21,414 nucleotides of DNA from DASUBN01 sp964584665 (GCA_964584665.1 CAZPAO010000034.1:1-21414), one strand, 5' to 3'; positions 12,283 to 21,363 are shown, counted from the first letter of the stretch. The notes: a model not told the origin generated them from the sequence alone. Translations and numbers: made by a program.

Positions 12283-15200
12283 TCACCACCAAACCAAATC
12301 ATATGATGTCCTCGCTGGTTCAGGATTCTGAAGATGCGTGACTATTGGATTTTCATTCGCATTGATATTATCCATATTATTCGGGCCACTATCCCGAATG
12401 CCCGAGATGGCATGACCTATCTCATGTGCAACAGACCTTAAGAGACTAACTTCACGATCGCCCGCAGTTGTATGTATACCATAGCTGTGTTCAGCATTAA
12501 CGACTGCAGGGCTTCCTCCCACAGCCGAGTTCTCCAGTATTTGCTGATTATCAATACGTATAGTTAATATCTGGTTCTTCCTCAGCTGCATCTTCATCAG
12601 CTCTTTTCCACGCGGCGTATCTTCTATCTTGTCGAGATCTTGCCGCACTGCTGACCTTTCATTCGGCCTTCCTCCGATAACTGAAATTATCGAGTGATTT
12701 ATATATGGATCTTTAACTTGACAATCATCATCGGTATCACAGGGGATAGGCACTGATGACTGACTCTTGTCATTGTCAGCGAATGAAACTTCTCCACCAC
12801 CGACAACATTGCCAAGACCACGATCACCAGCTGAAGTTGCGTCCTGTCGCTGTGTCGAAGAGTTTATGTCGCTAGAGGAAGACATTGCTCTTGAGTAAGT
12901 CTCCTGGACGGCAGTACGGCCGTTACCAGTATTTTCGAAATGACAGTCACTACCACAAGAAGCCCCGGTGTCAGCGGTTCTTGTATGTGATCCCGTCTGG
13001 ACCTCGTCGTTATGACCTTTGTAAAGGCGATCGCCATTACCTTCATCGGTACTGCCTCCTCCATCGCATCCTGTCGAGTCGCCGCCGGTTGAGGGATCAG
13101 TGCTAGCACAATACCCGCTCGGATCTGCTAGGGATAGCGGGTTATTCATAACATAGCTGTAAGGATTGACGCTCTGGCTATTCCTGGGTGCCTGGAATAC
13201 AGGATCCACAGACATGAACCTGCCGGATACCGGATCCATCACCCGACCATTCATGTGCACAAGCCCAAGGTTATCCTCTTCCTCATGATGGGTGAATCCA
13301 TGATGAGTGACGGTGCGATCTTGCTGCACTTCGGTGGAGCTAGGAGCGCCTGTCCAGCTACCCCAGTTCCGCCGTTTACCGAACACATCGAAACTCTCCT
13401 GGGCCTGGACGCTGCCGCCATCATCCACGATGACGTCAACGCTTCCCAAGTGATCCGTAAGGGCGAACCCTCTCGTCTCAACTGGGTTGCCGCCAGTGTT
13501 GGTGGTGAGCTTCTCCAAGTACACCGGTCGGCCATAGGCAGTGAGGGTATGCCGGTACTCGGTGGTGGCGCCGATGACAACCTCCATCTCTCCGAGGTAT
13601 AGGGTGGTCTCACTTGTGCTGTTGGTAGCAGCCACCTGCTTATACCGGTGTTTATCCGGGCCGTAGAAGAAGTTGCTGTAGTTGTTGGCATCCTGGGTGA
13701 TGTTGGTGGGCAGGTTGTCACTGTTCCAAAGGACATTGCCGGTGGGACTGCCAGTGCAGCTCGACCCAGCCCCATCACGGCAATTCATATTGCCGTTGGC
13801 ATCGTAATTATAGCTCGCGGTGGTGGTGCCACTGACAGCCAGGGTGGCGACGGCATGGGGGTGAGCCCCGCTGAAGCCATAGGTGTAATCAGTGGTACCT
13901 GTCCCATCGGTCTTGTGGGTGATGTCACCCAGCGAGTCATATTGGTAGCTGACCTGGGGCTGCACGCCCCCACTATTACCTACCTGAGAGGTCAGCAACC
14001 TGTTGTGCAGGTCATAGGTGAAAGCTTCTGACAGGTTCACCCCATTGGCGTTGGAATCCCGCTCCTTGAGGTTGCCTATGGCGAACCACTGGTAGCTCAG
14101 GGCCTGATAGGTAGTTGTACCGGAGGTGCTGCCTATGCTGGCGAGGTAGCCGCTGTCGGGCGCATAACCGTAGTGAGTATTGACGGCATGGGCCCCCGTA
14201 CCGGCTATTGCATCGGTGACGTTACCCCGGGCATCCATACCGTATTCGGCATAGTTGCCGCCGGCATCCGCCCCATTGGTAGCGTTCTTGTTCACCTGCC
14301 AGAGGATGCGGGCATTGTCGATTCCGTTGACGAGTGCTGACATGTATCCATTGGACGTATACAGATACTTCACTGAGAACCGCACGGTCTGAGTGGTGAC
14401 GGTGGCTTGTACCAACTTGGTATCGGCGTAAGCCTTGTATACCGGTTGGTCATAAAGCGGGCGAACAGCCGTATCGGTTGAAGCGGCAAGCTGGACTGGA
14501 TACCCGCTTCTGCGGGTATGACGGAGAGCGGTGGGCGCAGCTACAAAGGCTAGCTTCTCCGCCGCGATGTTGGTGCCTTCCACGGGGGGAGGCTGCACCT
14601 CTTCAGCGCCGCCATCCAGCGCGGGCATCTCGGCAGGCAGCGCCATGGACGTGCTGCCTCCGATCGGAGCCAGCGTAGTGCCGCTGCCGGGGGCGAAGAT
14701 CTGCTGCTGTTGCTGGCCTCCCCCACCGCCGCCGCCTCCGGTGCCGGTGACGATCTCATGGGCCTTGTTGCGCCAGGCGCTGCAGGCCTTGATGCTGCCG
14801 TCCTGGTTGCAGGCGCGGACGTGGTAGTACCAGTCACCCAGGCTATTGGTGATGTTCTTGGTGCGGGCGGTGCCGGTGTAGACCAGGTATTCGCCGCTGA
14901 AACTGAGGTTGTTGGCCTCATTCAGCTCGTAGAACACCTTGGAAGACACCACCGAACCATCGTAGAGACCCCAGCTGATGGTGTAGGCCCCGGTGGAGGT
15001 GCTGCCGTTGGCCGGCGAGATGGTGGCCGGCTGCCCGGGAGCGACCACGAGGTGGATGGAATGACGCGCGGAATAGGGGCTGAACCCGATGGAGGCTGAT
15101 CCCACCTGGTCTTCGGCCCGCAGCCGGTACCAATAGTAGTAATGGCCATTGCCGGGGTGGCTTACCAGGTGGCTGGTGCTGGTGCCGGACCAGATCTCGG

Positions 15201-18200
15201 TCCAGGAGCTGGTGGGCGCGCTGGAGGTATCGCTGTTCGCTTCCTCCAGGTGGTAGACGATGGTGGTGCCGGTTACGGACACCGCATCCCAAGTGACGTA
15301 ATAGTCCCCGTCCCGATCCCCATCACCGCCGTCATCCACATTGGTGGGCGCGGCCGGCACGTCCGGCACGCTGACGGTCACGGTATCGGTGCCGGCCGTG
15401 AGGCCGTCATCCGCCGTCAGCTGGAAGGTGTAGCTGGTGGCGAGGGCCGACCCCGCGGTGAAGGTGGGGCTCGCGGCGGTGGCGCTGCTCAGGCTGATCG
15501 AGGGACCGCCGGTCTGGGACCACTGGAACAAGGGGGAATTAGGGCCGTCCGCATCCGTGGCAGAACCGTGGAGCGTGACCGTGGCGCCCGGAGCCACGTA
15601 TTGGTGCGAACCGGCGTTCGCCACGGGCACGGCATCCGAGACGCTCGCGGGATACGTGACCGTATCGACTCGACCGTAGGAATCGTACACGGTATCGGTA
15701 TCGAAGCTGCCTTTGCCCGGGATCACGTCATGCACATGATCCGCGCGACCGTCATCGTCGTAACCGTAGTTCTGCTGGTAACCATCGGACCCCTGCACCA
15801 CGCAACGGAGCTTACCGATGTAAGGCGCGACGATGATGGTAGCCCCATCGCCGCAGTGGGTATCGTGGCCGTCGTAGTACCAGTCCGTCTCGCCTTCCGG
15901 AGCAACCTTAGAGGTCATGCGGCCCAGGCTGTCGTAGGACATGGTGATCGCCTGACCCTTGGCATCCGTCTGATGCGTGAGTTCTCCCGCGACGTTGTAG
16001 ACGTAGGTACTGGTGCCCTGATCCGGGTCCGTGACCTGTACCTTCTGGCCGAGGACGTTGTACTGGGCCGTGATGGCTTGGGCGGTCAAGGGTGTACCGC
16101 TCCCATCCACGGGAGTGATAGTGACGGGATTTCCGTCAGAATCGTAGGCGTACTGGGTCCCCGCCTGCTCCGTGGCGCCCACTGCATTAGTGACGCTCAG
16201 CATCTTGCCGAGACTGTTCTTGGTCTCCTGGTCATCCCGTTCCGGACTATCGGACGTCGTGGTGGCGATGCCCGTGGTGATCGGCCGGTAAGCGCCGGTG
16301 GCAACATCGGGGTTGTAAGTGTAGGTAGTGGTCACGCCCTTGGCGTCAGTACGGCTATGCAGCCGACCGAGGATATTGCTCTCGTAAGCATTGACGTTCC
16401 AGGGCGATGAGATATCGGCGTAGTGCGGCTCGTTCACCTTCAGCACCCGTCCCAGAGAATCGTAGTAGGTGCTCTGGTAGATGTTGTCTCCGGCGCTGGA
16501 GAACCCTTCTTTGACGCTGCGTATGCCACGACCCAGGATGTCATAGCAAGTGTAGTGGGTCGGATGTCCCGACTGGCTCACGAGCACGAGATAAGCACTG
16601 GTGGCGGAGGTGCTGTCGCAGTAGCCGTCTCCGCTGGTATGCGCGAGATATTGCACGTTCTCAGCTGACACGGAGACGGGCGCGACCACCTGGGTGGAGG
16701 TCTTCCGGCCGAAGACATCGTAGGCGTAATCCGTCTCGACGCCGTTCGGGTCCGTGACCGTTAGCGGCGCGCCGAAACGGTCATCCGCGGTCAGGACGGT
16801 GGACTGGCCTGATGGATCCTGGACCCTGATGGGGAAATAGAACGCATCAGCGCCGGACTGGGCATAGACGGTGTTGGTGGTACGGTTGCCGATATGAGTG
16901 GAGCCGCTGCCACCTCCCACGGTCTGGATGATCACGTTGCCATGAGCATCGTAGGTGTAGTTGGTGGTGATGTCGTAAGCGGCACTCCCGTCCGCCTGGG
17001 CATCCACCGCGCTCACGGCGCGAACGCTGTTGGAATCGTAGGTATAGACAGTCGTGCGCGTGACCTGCGGCTGGGGGGTGCTGCCGTAGGTGGCCTGGTT
17101 GGTGGTGACCTTGCTGTCCAAGCGATCCAGCCACCAATTGGTAGTGTCAGCCGTATGGTAGGTGGCACTGACGCTGCTGGTATAGGTCCCGGCGGCATCG
17201 GTCACGGTAGTGACCGAACCCAAGGAATTGCCATACGTGTCATATCCCAGGGCGGAAGTGCAGGCTCCGGCAGACGATACGACGCAGTAGGTGGTGTCCG
17301 TGGTGGACAGCTTGTCGCTGGGATGGATGACGTCATGGATATCCACGGTGCTGTGCTTGAGCACGGGCACGTAGGTCATGGCATCGAGGATCGTGTTGCA
17401 ACTGATCCCGTCCACAGCAGTGACCGTGGTGCCGCTGCCGCGCAGGCAGCCCCAATCATTGCTGGTGTACGAGAGCGCATCGGTACCCACGACGGGTGCC
17501 ACCAGGTCGACGCTGTCGCCGACAGGCATGACCCAGGATTTCTCCAGTTCGCCGCTCAGGGGGAAATGCTGGTGGTAGACCTGCACGGTACGGGCGCCAG
17601 AAGCCATATCGTCATCCATCACGGTGCGGAAACCCTGGAAGCCACGCCCTTGGTTGTTGTAGATGGCCTGTCCGTAATGGAAGTCATGGACGCGGGTCCC
17701 GCCTATGCCGTCATCGACGGTATAGCTGCCGACCACGTACATGGACGAGTTGAAGAAGAAATAGTCGGGGCTGTCATAGCGCCCAGCCGAGCCGAGCGTG
17801 GGTGCCTGATACAGGTTAAGGCTGTTATAGATCTTGTTCGACGATAGCGGGTAGTAATACCACTGCGAAGTGGCACCGAAGCCATCCACCGCGGTCAACA
17901 TGAGGTCCGGAGCTGCATTCAGGTCCGTGGCGGAGCCGGCCGAATTGGCCGCGACGCCTGGGCCCTTGGGGTAGCTCGTGCCACTCTTGAGCACGAAGAA
18001 GGACCCCTGGCTCCCTTTGGTGAAGGGCGAGATGACGCCCGTGAGGCCATCACCCAACACATCCGTGGCTAGCGCCAGACGCGCCTGGGCGACGATATTG
18101 GAGGTCGCCTGGTGGGGCACGTAACGGTAGCCGCTGCCATCTTCGGTCGTGGCATCCGCCTGCGGGACGAACCGATAACGGTCGTACTGATAGATGCTCC

Positions 18201-21200
18201 TGTCCTGGCTGGCCGACAGAGTCGCGGTGGCATCGTTGTCATCCGCATTATTGGCGCACACGTCGGCCGGGCCGGTGCCCCCTTCCTGGGTGTAGTGATC
18301 GTAATGCTGGCAAAAGTCCGCGACCATGGTGGCGGGAGACAGGATCTCTTCGACCCCATCGCCATCCAGGTCCGCGACCATGATCGCACCTTCGTTCCCG
18401 GCGGAACCGGACTGAACATCGCCCACACCGGTATCCACGTAGTGCGCGAAGTTGGCTCCGCCCTGGTTGAGCTGGTAGCACCAGTCATGGTTCGAAGGGC
18501 CGCAGTCATAGACGATGTCCGGCAAGCCATCGCCGTTGATGTCTATCATCCGCGGGTTCATGGTGGGGTCCTGGGCCAGGTGGGCCACGCCCGCCGCGGT
18601 CTTCTCGACCATGCTGAAGGGCGCAGTCAGATTGCCTGCACCGCCTTCCTTCACGAATATCCAGCCATCGTGCAGGGTGCCCGAGCTGTCGAGGTAGCTG
18701 ACCGCGAAATCGGGCAAGCCATTGCCATCCAGATCCCCTGCCGGCGAGGCGGTGAGGGTATGTACCACGCCGACCGTATCGGTGTAGTCAGGTATGGATA
18801 TCAGCTTCGTCGGAGTGGAGCTGAAGGCCACGGTATTTGTGCAGGGCTGCGGGCTGCACGTCACGGTCTGGTTGATATAGGCCGCGAGCATGTGGTTGCC
18901 CGAATTATCCGGATCGGGAACCTGCACCACCAAGTCCGTCAGGCCATCGCCATCCACGTCGGCCAAGGCCGTGAAGTTCGATAGCACCTGACCCTGCACG
19001 GTATAGGTGAAGGGTATCGTCAGGTTGTGGACGACGAACCCCCCACTGGACGGGGCATAGGTGGCATAGGCGTACCTTTCAGTGCCGCCCGAACCGGTGA
19101 AGAAACCGAGCAGATCGGCCGCGCCGTCATTGTCCAGGTCGCCACCCGCATCGTCGACGATGCCGCCGCCAAACAGGTTCGTGATGTCGGTGTGAGTCGC
19201 GGAGCCATCACTGGCGACGAAATACACGAAAGTCTTGACGCCGGGGGCGCTGTAGATGACATCCTTGCGGCCGTCGCCGTCGAAATCGCCGGCAGCCGTC
19301 ACCACGACCGACACGGGACCGAGCCCGGTGAAGTCCAGATCATCATCCAGATTCACCACGGAATTGAAGGCTGTGGCAGGAGCGTGCCAGGTGAAAGTAG
19401 TCTCAGGCAGGCAGAGCGTGTTGCTTCCCACACCGGCGCACTCCTGCACGCCCTGGAGCAGGCTGCGCTTGGTGGCAGCGCTGGTGGCATATTCCAGATT
19501 ATAGCTCGTGGCGCGCACACCGCTCACCAGAGTAGTGATGCTGGAGAGCAATTGCGTCTGCAGCGTGAAGCCGCCCGAGAGATATTGACTGCTGACGTCG
19601 CTACGCGTGGTGTAGGTGAAATCCACCTCGCGGTTGCCGGCGGTGGCGCCGGTGCCGGTGTACTTGATGCTGGTCAGCAGGAATTCACCGGAGCCGAAGG
19701 TGCTGTAGTAGTAGATGATGCTGTTGCTGTAGGTATCTTCATCCCGGCCCAGGCCCCAGGCCAGGGGGGCCGCGGCACCGGTGGGCTTGAACACGGCATA
19801 GCTGCCCGAGGTGTTGCCGTAATGCAGGTCATGCCCATCGTGATCCAGCACGGTGAAGGCAGATGAGGTAGAAGTGATATCGCCGGACTCGGTGATGCGC
19901 TTGAAGGCATCCAGTTCGGTCCGGTAGACCGCACCATCGGTGCCGTAGCTGCCGGACACCAGGACCAGATGCTGGCCATCGAGGCACAGGCGGTCCGTGC
20001 TGCCATAGGTCACACCGGCGGTGTTTCCGTCCATGGCGTGGGTGGCCGGGCAGCGGTGGATCTGGGAGCCAGCGCTGAGGGACCAGCCCATGCCCACCTC
20101 ACCGTTGCCGCCACGACTCGAATAGTTGAGGCTGATGGAGGGCTGCATGCCAGCGATGCCCGGCGGCACGCTGATGGGGATGGAATAGGTGGCGGTGCCG
20201 CCGCTCACGCCACCGGACCCCTTGAGAGTGCCCGCTGCGTTCACGGTCATGATCTGGCCGCTGCCCTGTGTGCCCTGCCCGCTACGGAGGACGGGGTCCT
20301 GCTCGGGATGGGTGGGAAGCGAGATGCTGTTGGCGGTGGGCCCGCTGAGCCCGATGCCGATGCCGGCCTTGGTGCCGGTGCCGGTCTTCTTGCCCTGTTG
20401 CTTCAAGGCGTCGGCGGCGGTCTTGGTGCCGGTCCAATGGGCGGCAGCGGTGGTGAAGCTGCCCTGAGTGTTGCCCTCGAAGAGGTAGTTGGTGCCACCG
20501 GTCTTGGAGCGGAGCGTGATGTCCATGATGCCGTCGCCGTTGGCATCCTCGATCACGACGGAGTGGGTGACGGGATTCCAGTCCGCGCCCAGGTCCTTGA
20601 GATTCCAGGTCTCGTTGAGGCTGGTGAAGCGTCCGCTGCCATCCGCCAGCAACAAGGCATAGGCAGACTCCCCTACTCCGAGTTTCGACTGGACCAGCAG
20701 GTCCTGCCGGCCGTCCCCGTTGAAATCTCCGACATAGAAGGTCTCATCCGCGGCGCTCCAATGGCGCCCGAGGTAGGCATCCGGGAAACTCTGGTAGGCG
20801 GCGACGAGGTGGCCCTGGGCGTCCGCATGCACGAGCATGCCGGTGCCGCCGCGCTTCACGGCCTGCAGGAAGAGTTCCTTGTGGCGATCGCCGTCGAAAT
20901 CCCCCGCAACGATGAGGTGGCCGGCGGTGGACCAATCCAGCCCCAGATAACCCGGCGGCAGGAGCTGGGCCACGGAGAGGATCTGCACGCTGGGATCGGT
21001 GACGACCACGGCGGCGGTGCCGCCCGCCTTGCGGGGCTGCACGATCACGTCATCCTGCCCATCGCCGTTCAAGTCGGCGGTGGCCACTTCGCTGGCGGCG
21101 GCGCTCCAATCCAGCCCCAGGTAGTTGGGGTCCCAGCCCTGGGCCACGACGCTCAGTTCGCCGGTGCCGTCCTGCAGCACCAGGCTGCCCTTGGCCGCCG

Positions 21201-21363
21201 TCGTCATGGGCTGCAGCAACACATCCAGGCGCCCGTCGGCGTTGAAGTCCCCCGGCACCGCGAGGTGCGAAGGATCCAGATCAACCGCGCTCGCGGTGAT
21301 GGAGGTGAGTAACAGCGAAGATACGAACGCCAGTGACGACGCCGCGCGACGGATGACTGCCAT
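12283..21363 (-). CDS. Giant exported RHS/SpvB polymorphic toxin with C-terminal M91-like metalloprotease domain
   Basis: From ATG 21363 (GGGGA just upstream) the protein has 3026 residues; a TTG four codons earlier is less likely. Order: Sec signal 1-26 (cut after ASA); about five FG-GAP/VCBS repeats with DxNxDGxxD motifs (30-290); SpvB-like region (IPISVPPGIAGMQPSISLNY, GMGWSL; from 390); further FG-GAP repeats as in TcdB mid domains (690-1000); RHS repeats (1370-1900); PKD domain (1910-2000); FN3 region (2005-2195); Gly8/Gln5 hinge (near 2210); second RHS block and core ending DPSGY (2747-2751); and a 275-residue C-terminal domain. That domain has RSAVRQDLDKIEDTPRGKELM and VAHEIGHA (His2980, Glu2981, His2984), then NEN (Glu3004) and R...Y, the layout of M91/NleD-type effectors. 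The signal peptide and absence of a PAAR domain argue against type VI delivery. It probably kills or modifies neighbouring cells after export. Confidence 0.92.
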   Translation of the reverse strand: MAVIRRAASSLAFVSSLLLTSITASAVDLDPSHLAVPGDFNADGRLDVLLQPMTTAAKGSLVLQDGTGELSVVAQGWDPNYLGLDWSAAASEVATADLNGDGQDDVIVQPRKAGGTAAVVVTDPSVQILSVAQLLPPGYLGLDWSTAGHLIVAGDFDGDRHKELFLQAVKRGGTGMLVHADAQGHLVAAYQSFPDAYLGRHWSAADETFYVGDFNGDGRQDLLVQSKLGVGESAYALLLADGSGRFTSLNETWNLKDLGADWNPVTHSVVIEDANGDGIMDITLRSKTGGTNYLFEGNTQGSFTTAAAHWTGTKTAADALKQQGKKTGTGTKAGIGIGLSGPTANSISLPTHPEQDPVLRSGQGTQGSGQIMTVNAAGTLKGSGGVSGGTATYSIPISVPPGIAGMQPSISLNYSSRGGNGEVGMGWSLSAGSQIHRCPATHAMDGNTAGVTYGSTDRLCLDGQHLVLVSGSYGTDGAVYRTELDAFKRITESGDITSTSSAFTVLDHDGHDLHYGNTSGSYAVFKPTGAAAPLAWGLGRDEDTYSNSIIYYYSTFGSGEFLLTSIKYTGTGATAGNREVDFTYTTRSDVSSQYLSGGFTLQTQLLSSITTLVSGVRATSYNLEYATSAATKRSLLQGVQECAGVGSNTLCLPETTFTWHAPATAFNSVVNLDDDLDFTGLGPVSVVVTAAGDFDGDGRKDVIYSAPGVKTFVYFVASDGSATHTDITNLFGGGIVDDAGGDLDNDGAADLLGFFTGSGGTERYAYATYAPSSGGFVVHNLTIPFTYTVQGQVLSNFTALADVDGDGLTDLVVQVPDPDNSGNHMLAAYINQTVTCSPQPCTNTVAFSSTPTKLISIPDYTDTVGVVHTLTASPAGDLDGNGLPDFAVSYLDSSGTLHDGWIFVKEGGAGNLTAPFSMVEKTAAGVAHLAQDPTMNPRMIDINGDGLPDIVYDCGPSNHDWCYQLNQGGANFAHYVDTGVGDVQSGSAGNEGAIMVADLDGDGVEEILSPATMVADFCQHYDHYTQEGGTGPADVCANNADDNDATATLSASQDRSIYQYDRYRFVPQADATTEDGSGYRYVPHQATSNIVAQARLALATDVLGDGLTGVISPFTKGSQGSFFVLKSGTSYPKGPGVAANSAGSATDLNAAPDLMLTAVDGFGATSQWYYYPLSSNKIYNSLNLYQAPTLGSAGRYDSPDYFFFNSSMYVVGSYTVDDGIGGTRVHDFHYGQAIYNNQGRGFQGFRTVMDDDMASGARTVQVYHQHFPLSGELEKSWVMPVGDSVDLVAPVVGTDALSYTSNDWGCLRGSGTTVTAVDGISCNTILDAMTYVPVLKHSTVDIHDVIHPSDKLSTTDTTYCVVSSAGACTSALGYDTYGNSLGSVTTVTDAAGTYTSSVSATYHTADTTNWWLDRLDSKVTTNQATYGSTPQPQVTRTTVYTYDSNSVRAVSAVDAQADGSAAYDITTNYTYDAHGNVIIQTVGGGSGSTHIGNRTTNTVYAQSGADAFYFPIRVQDPSGQSTVLTADDRFGAPLTVTDPNGVETDYAYDVFGRKTSTQVVAPVSVSAENVQYLAHTSGDGYCDSTSATSAYLVLVSQSGHPTHYTCYDILGRGIRSVKEGFSSAGDNIYQSTYYDSLGRVLKVNEPHYADISSPWNVNAYESNILGRLHSRTDAKGVTTTYTYNPDVATGAYRPITTGIATTTSDSPERDDQETKNSLGKMLSVTNAVGATEQAGTQYAYDSDGNPVTITPVDGSGTPLTAQAITAQYNVLGQKVQVTDPDQGTSTYVYNVAGELTHQTDAKGQAITMSYDSLGRMTSKVAPEGETDWYYDGHDTHCGDGATIIVAPYIGKLRCVVQGSDGYQQNYGYDDDGRADHVHDVIPGKGSFDTDTVYDSYGRVDTVTYPASVSDAVPVANAGSHQYVAPGATVTLHGSATDADGPNSPLFQWSQTGGPSISLSSATAASPTFTAGSALATSYTFQLTADDGLTAGTDTVTVSVPDVPAAPTNVDDGGDGDRDGDYYVTWDAVSVTGTTIVYHLEEANSDTSSAPTSSWTEIWSGTSTSHLVSHPGNGHYYYWYRLRAEDQVGSASIGFSPYSARHSIHLVVAPGQPATISPANGSTSTGAYTISWGLYDGSVVSSKVFYELNEANNLSFSGEYLVYTGTARTKNITNSLGDWYYHVRACNQDGSIKACSAWRNKAHEIVTGTGGGGGGGGQQQQQIFAPGSGTTLAPIGGSTSMALPAEMPALDGGAEEVQPPPVEGTNIAAEKLAFVAAPTALRHTRRSGYPVQLAASTDTAVRPLYDQPVYKAYADTKLVQATVTTQTVRFSVKYLYTSNGYMSALVNGIDNARILWQVNKNATNGADAGGNYAEYGMDARGNVTDAIAGTGAHAVNTHYGYAPDSGYLASIGSTSGTTTYQALSYQWFAIGNLKERDSNANGVNLSEAFTYDLHNRLLTSQVGNSGGVQPQVSYQYDSLGDITHKTDGTGTTDYTYGFSGAHPHAVATLAVSGTTTASYNYDANGNMNCRDGAGSSCTGSPTGNVLWNSDNLPTNITQDANNYSNFFYGPDKHRYKQVAATNSTSETTLYLGEMEVVIGATTEYRHTLTAYGRPVYLEKLTTNTGGNPVETRGFALTDHLGSVDVIVDDGGSVQAQESFDVFGKRRNWGSWTGAPSSTEVQQDRTVTHHGFTHHEEEDNLGLVHMNGRVMDPVSGRFMSVDPVFQAPRNSQSVNPYSYVMNNPLSLADPSGYCASTDPSTGGDSTGCDGGGSTDEGNGDRLYKGHNDEVQTGSHTRTADTGASCGSDCHFENTGNGRTAVQETYSRAMSSSSDINSSTQRQDATSAGDRGLGNVVGGGEVSFADNDKSQSSVPIPCDTDDDCQVKDPYINHSIISVIGGRPNERSAVRQDLDKIEDTPRGKELMKMQLRKNQILTIRIDNQQILENSAVGGSPAVVNAEHSYGIHTTAGDREVSLLRSVAHEIGHAISGIRDSGPNNMDNINANENPIVTHLQNPEPARTSYDLVWW
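13248..13881. repeat. Near-identical RHS core block, copy in the full-length RHS gene
   Basis: Partner of the block at 7938-8571 (same orientation, no gaps). It covers the RHS core from about LWNSDNLPTNITQ to HMNGRV and ends shortly before the DPSGY boundary. Confidence 0.9.
14387..14804. repeat. Near-identical linker block, copy in the full-length RHS gene
   Basis: Partner of the block at 11385-11802. It contains the second REP-like palindrome and the Gly8/Gln5 hinge codons, as well as the internal GGAGG-N10-ATG (14644-14661). Confidence 0.9.
14500..14519. repeat. REP-like palindrome inside coding sequence (full-length RHS gene copy)
   Basis: Same ATACCCGC-TTCT-GCGGGTAT palindrome as at 11498-11517, at the equivalent position within the duplicated linker, again in frame. 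Confidence 0.6.

Noticed and set aside
12066..12341. 91-codon + strand frame over the lipoprotein gene
   Set aside because: Antisense to the lipoprotein gene and the RHS end; no ribosome site or domain.
6443..14804. CRISPR array suggested by repeated blocks
   Set aside because: Repeats are long, few and protein-coding; there are no short regular repeats with spacers.
15142..16410. 422-codon + strand frame opposite the RHS gene
   Set aside because: Antisense to RHS repeats; low-complexity Gly/Val/Arg composition with no domain.
19969..21312. 447-codon + strand frame opposite the RHS N-terminal region
   Set aside because: Antisense shadow of the FG-GAP/SpvB region; repetitive Gly/Ala/Val composition.
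12283..21363. T6SS PAAR-type RHS effector
   Set aside because: The N-terminus is a Sec signal followed by FG-GAP repeats and SpvB, with no PAAR domain.
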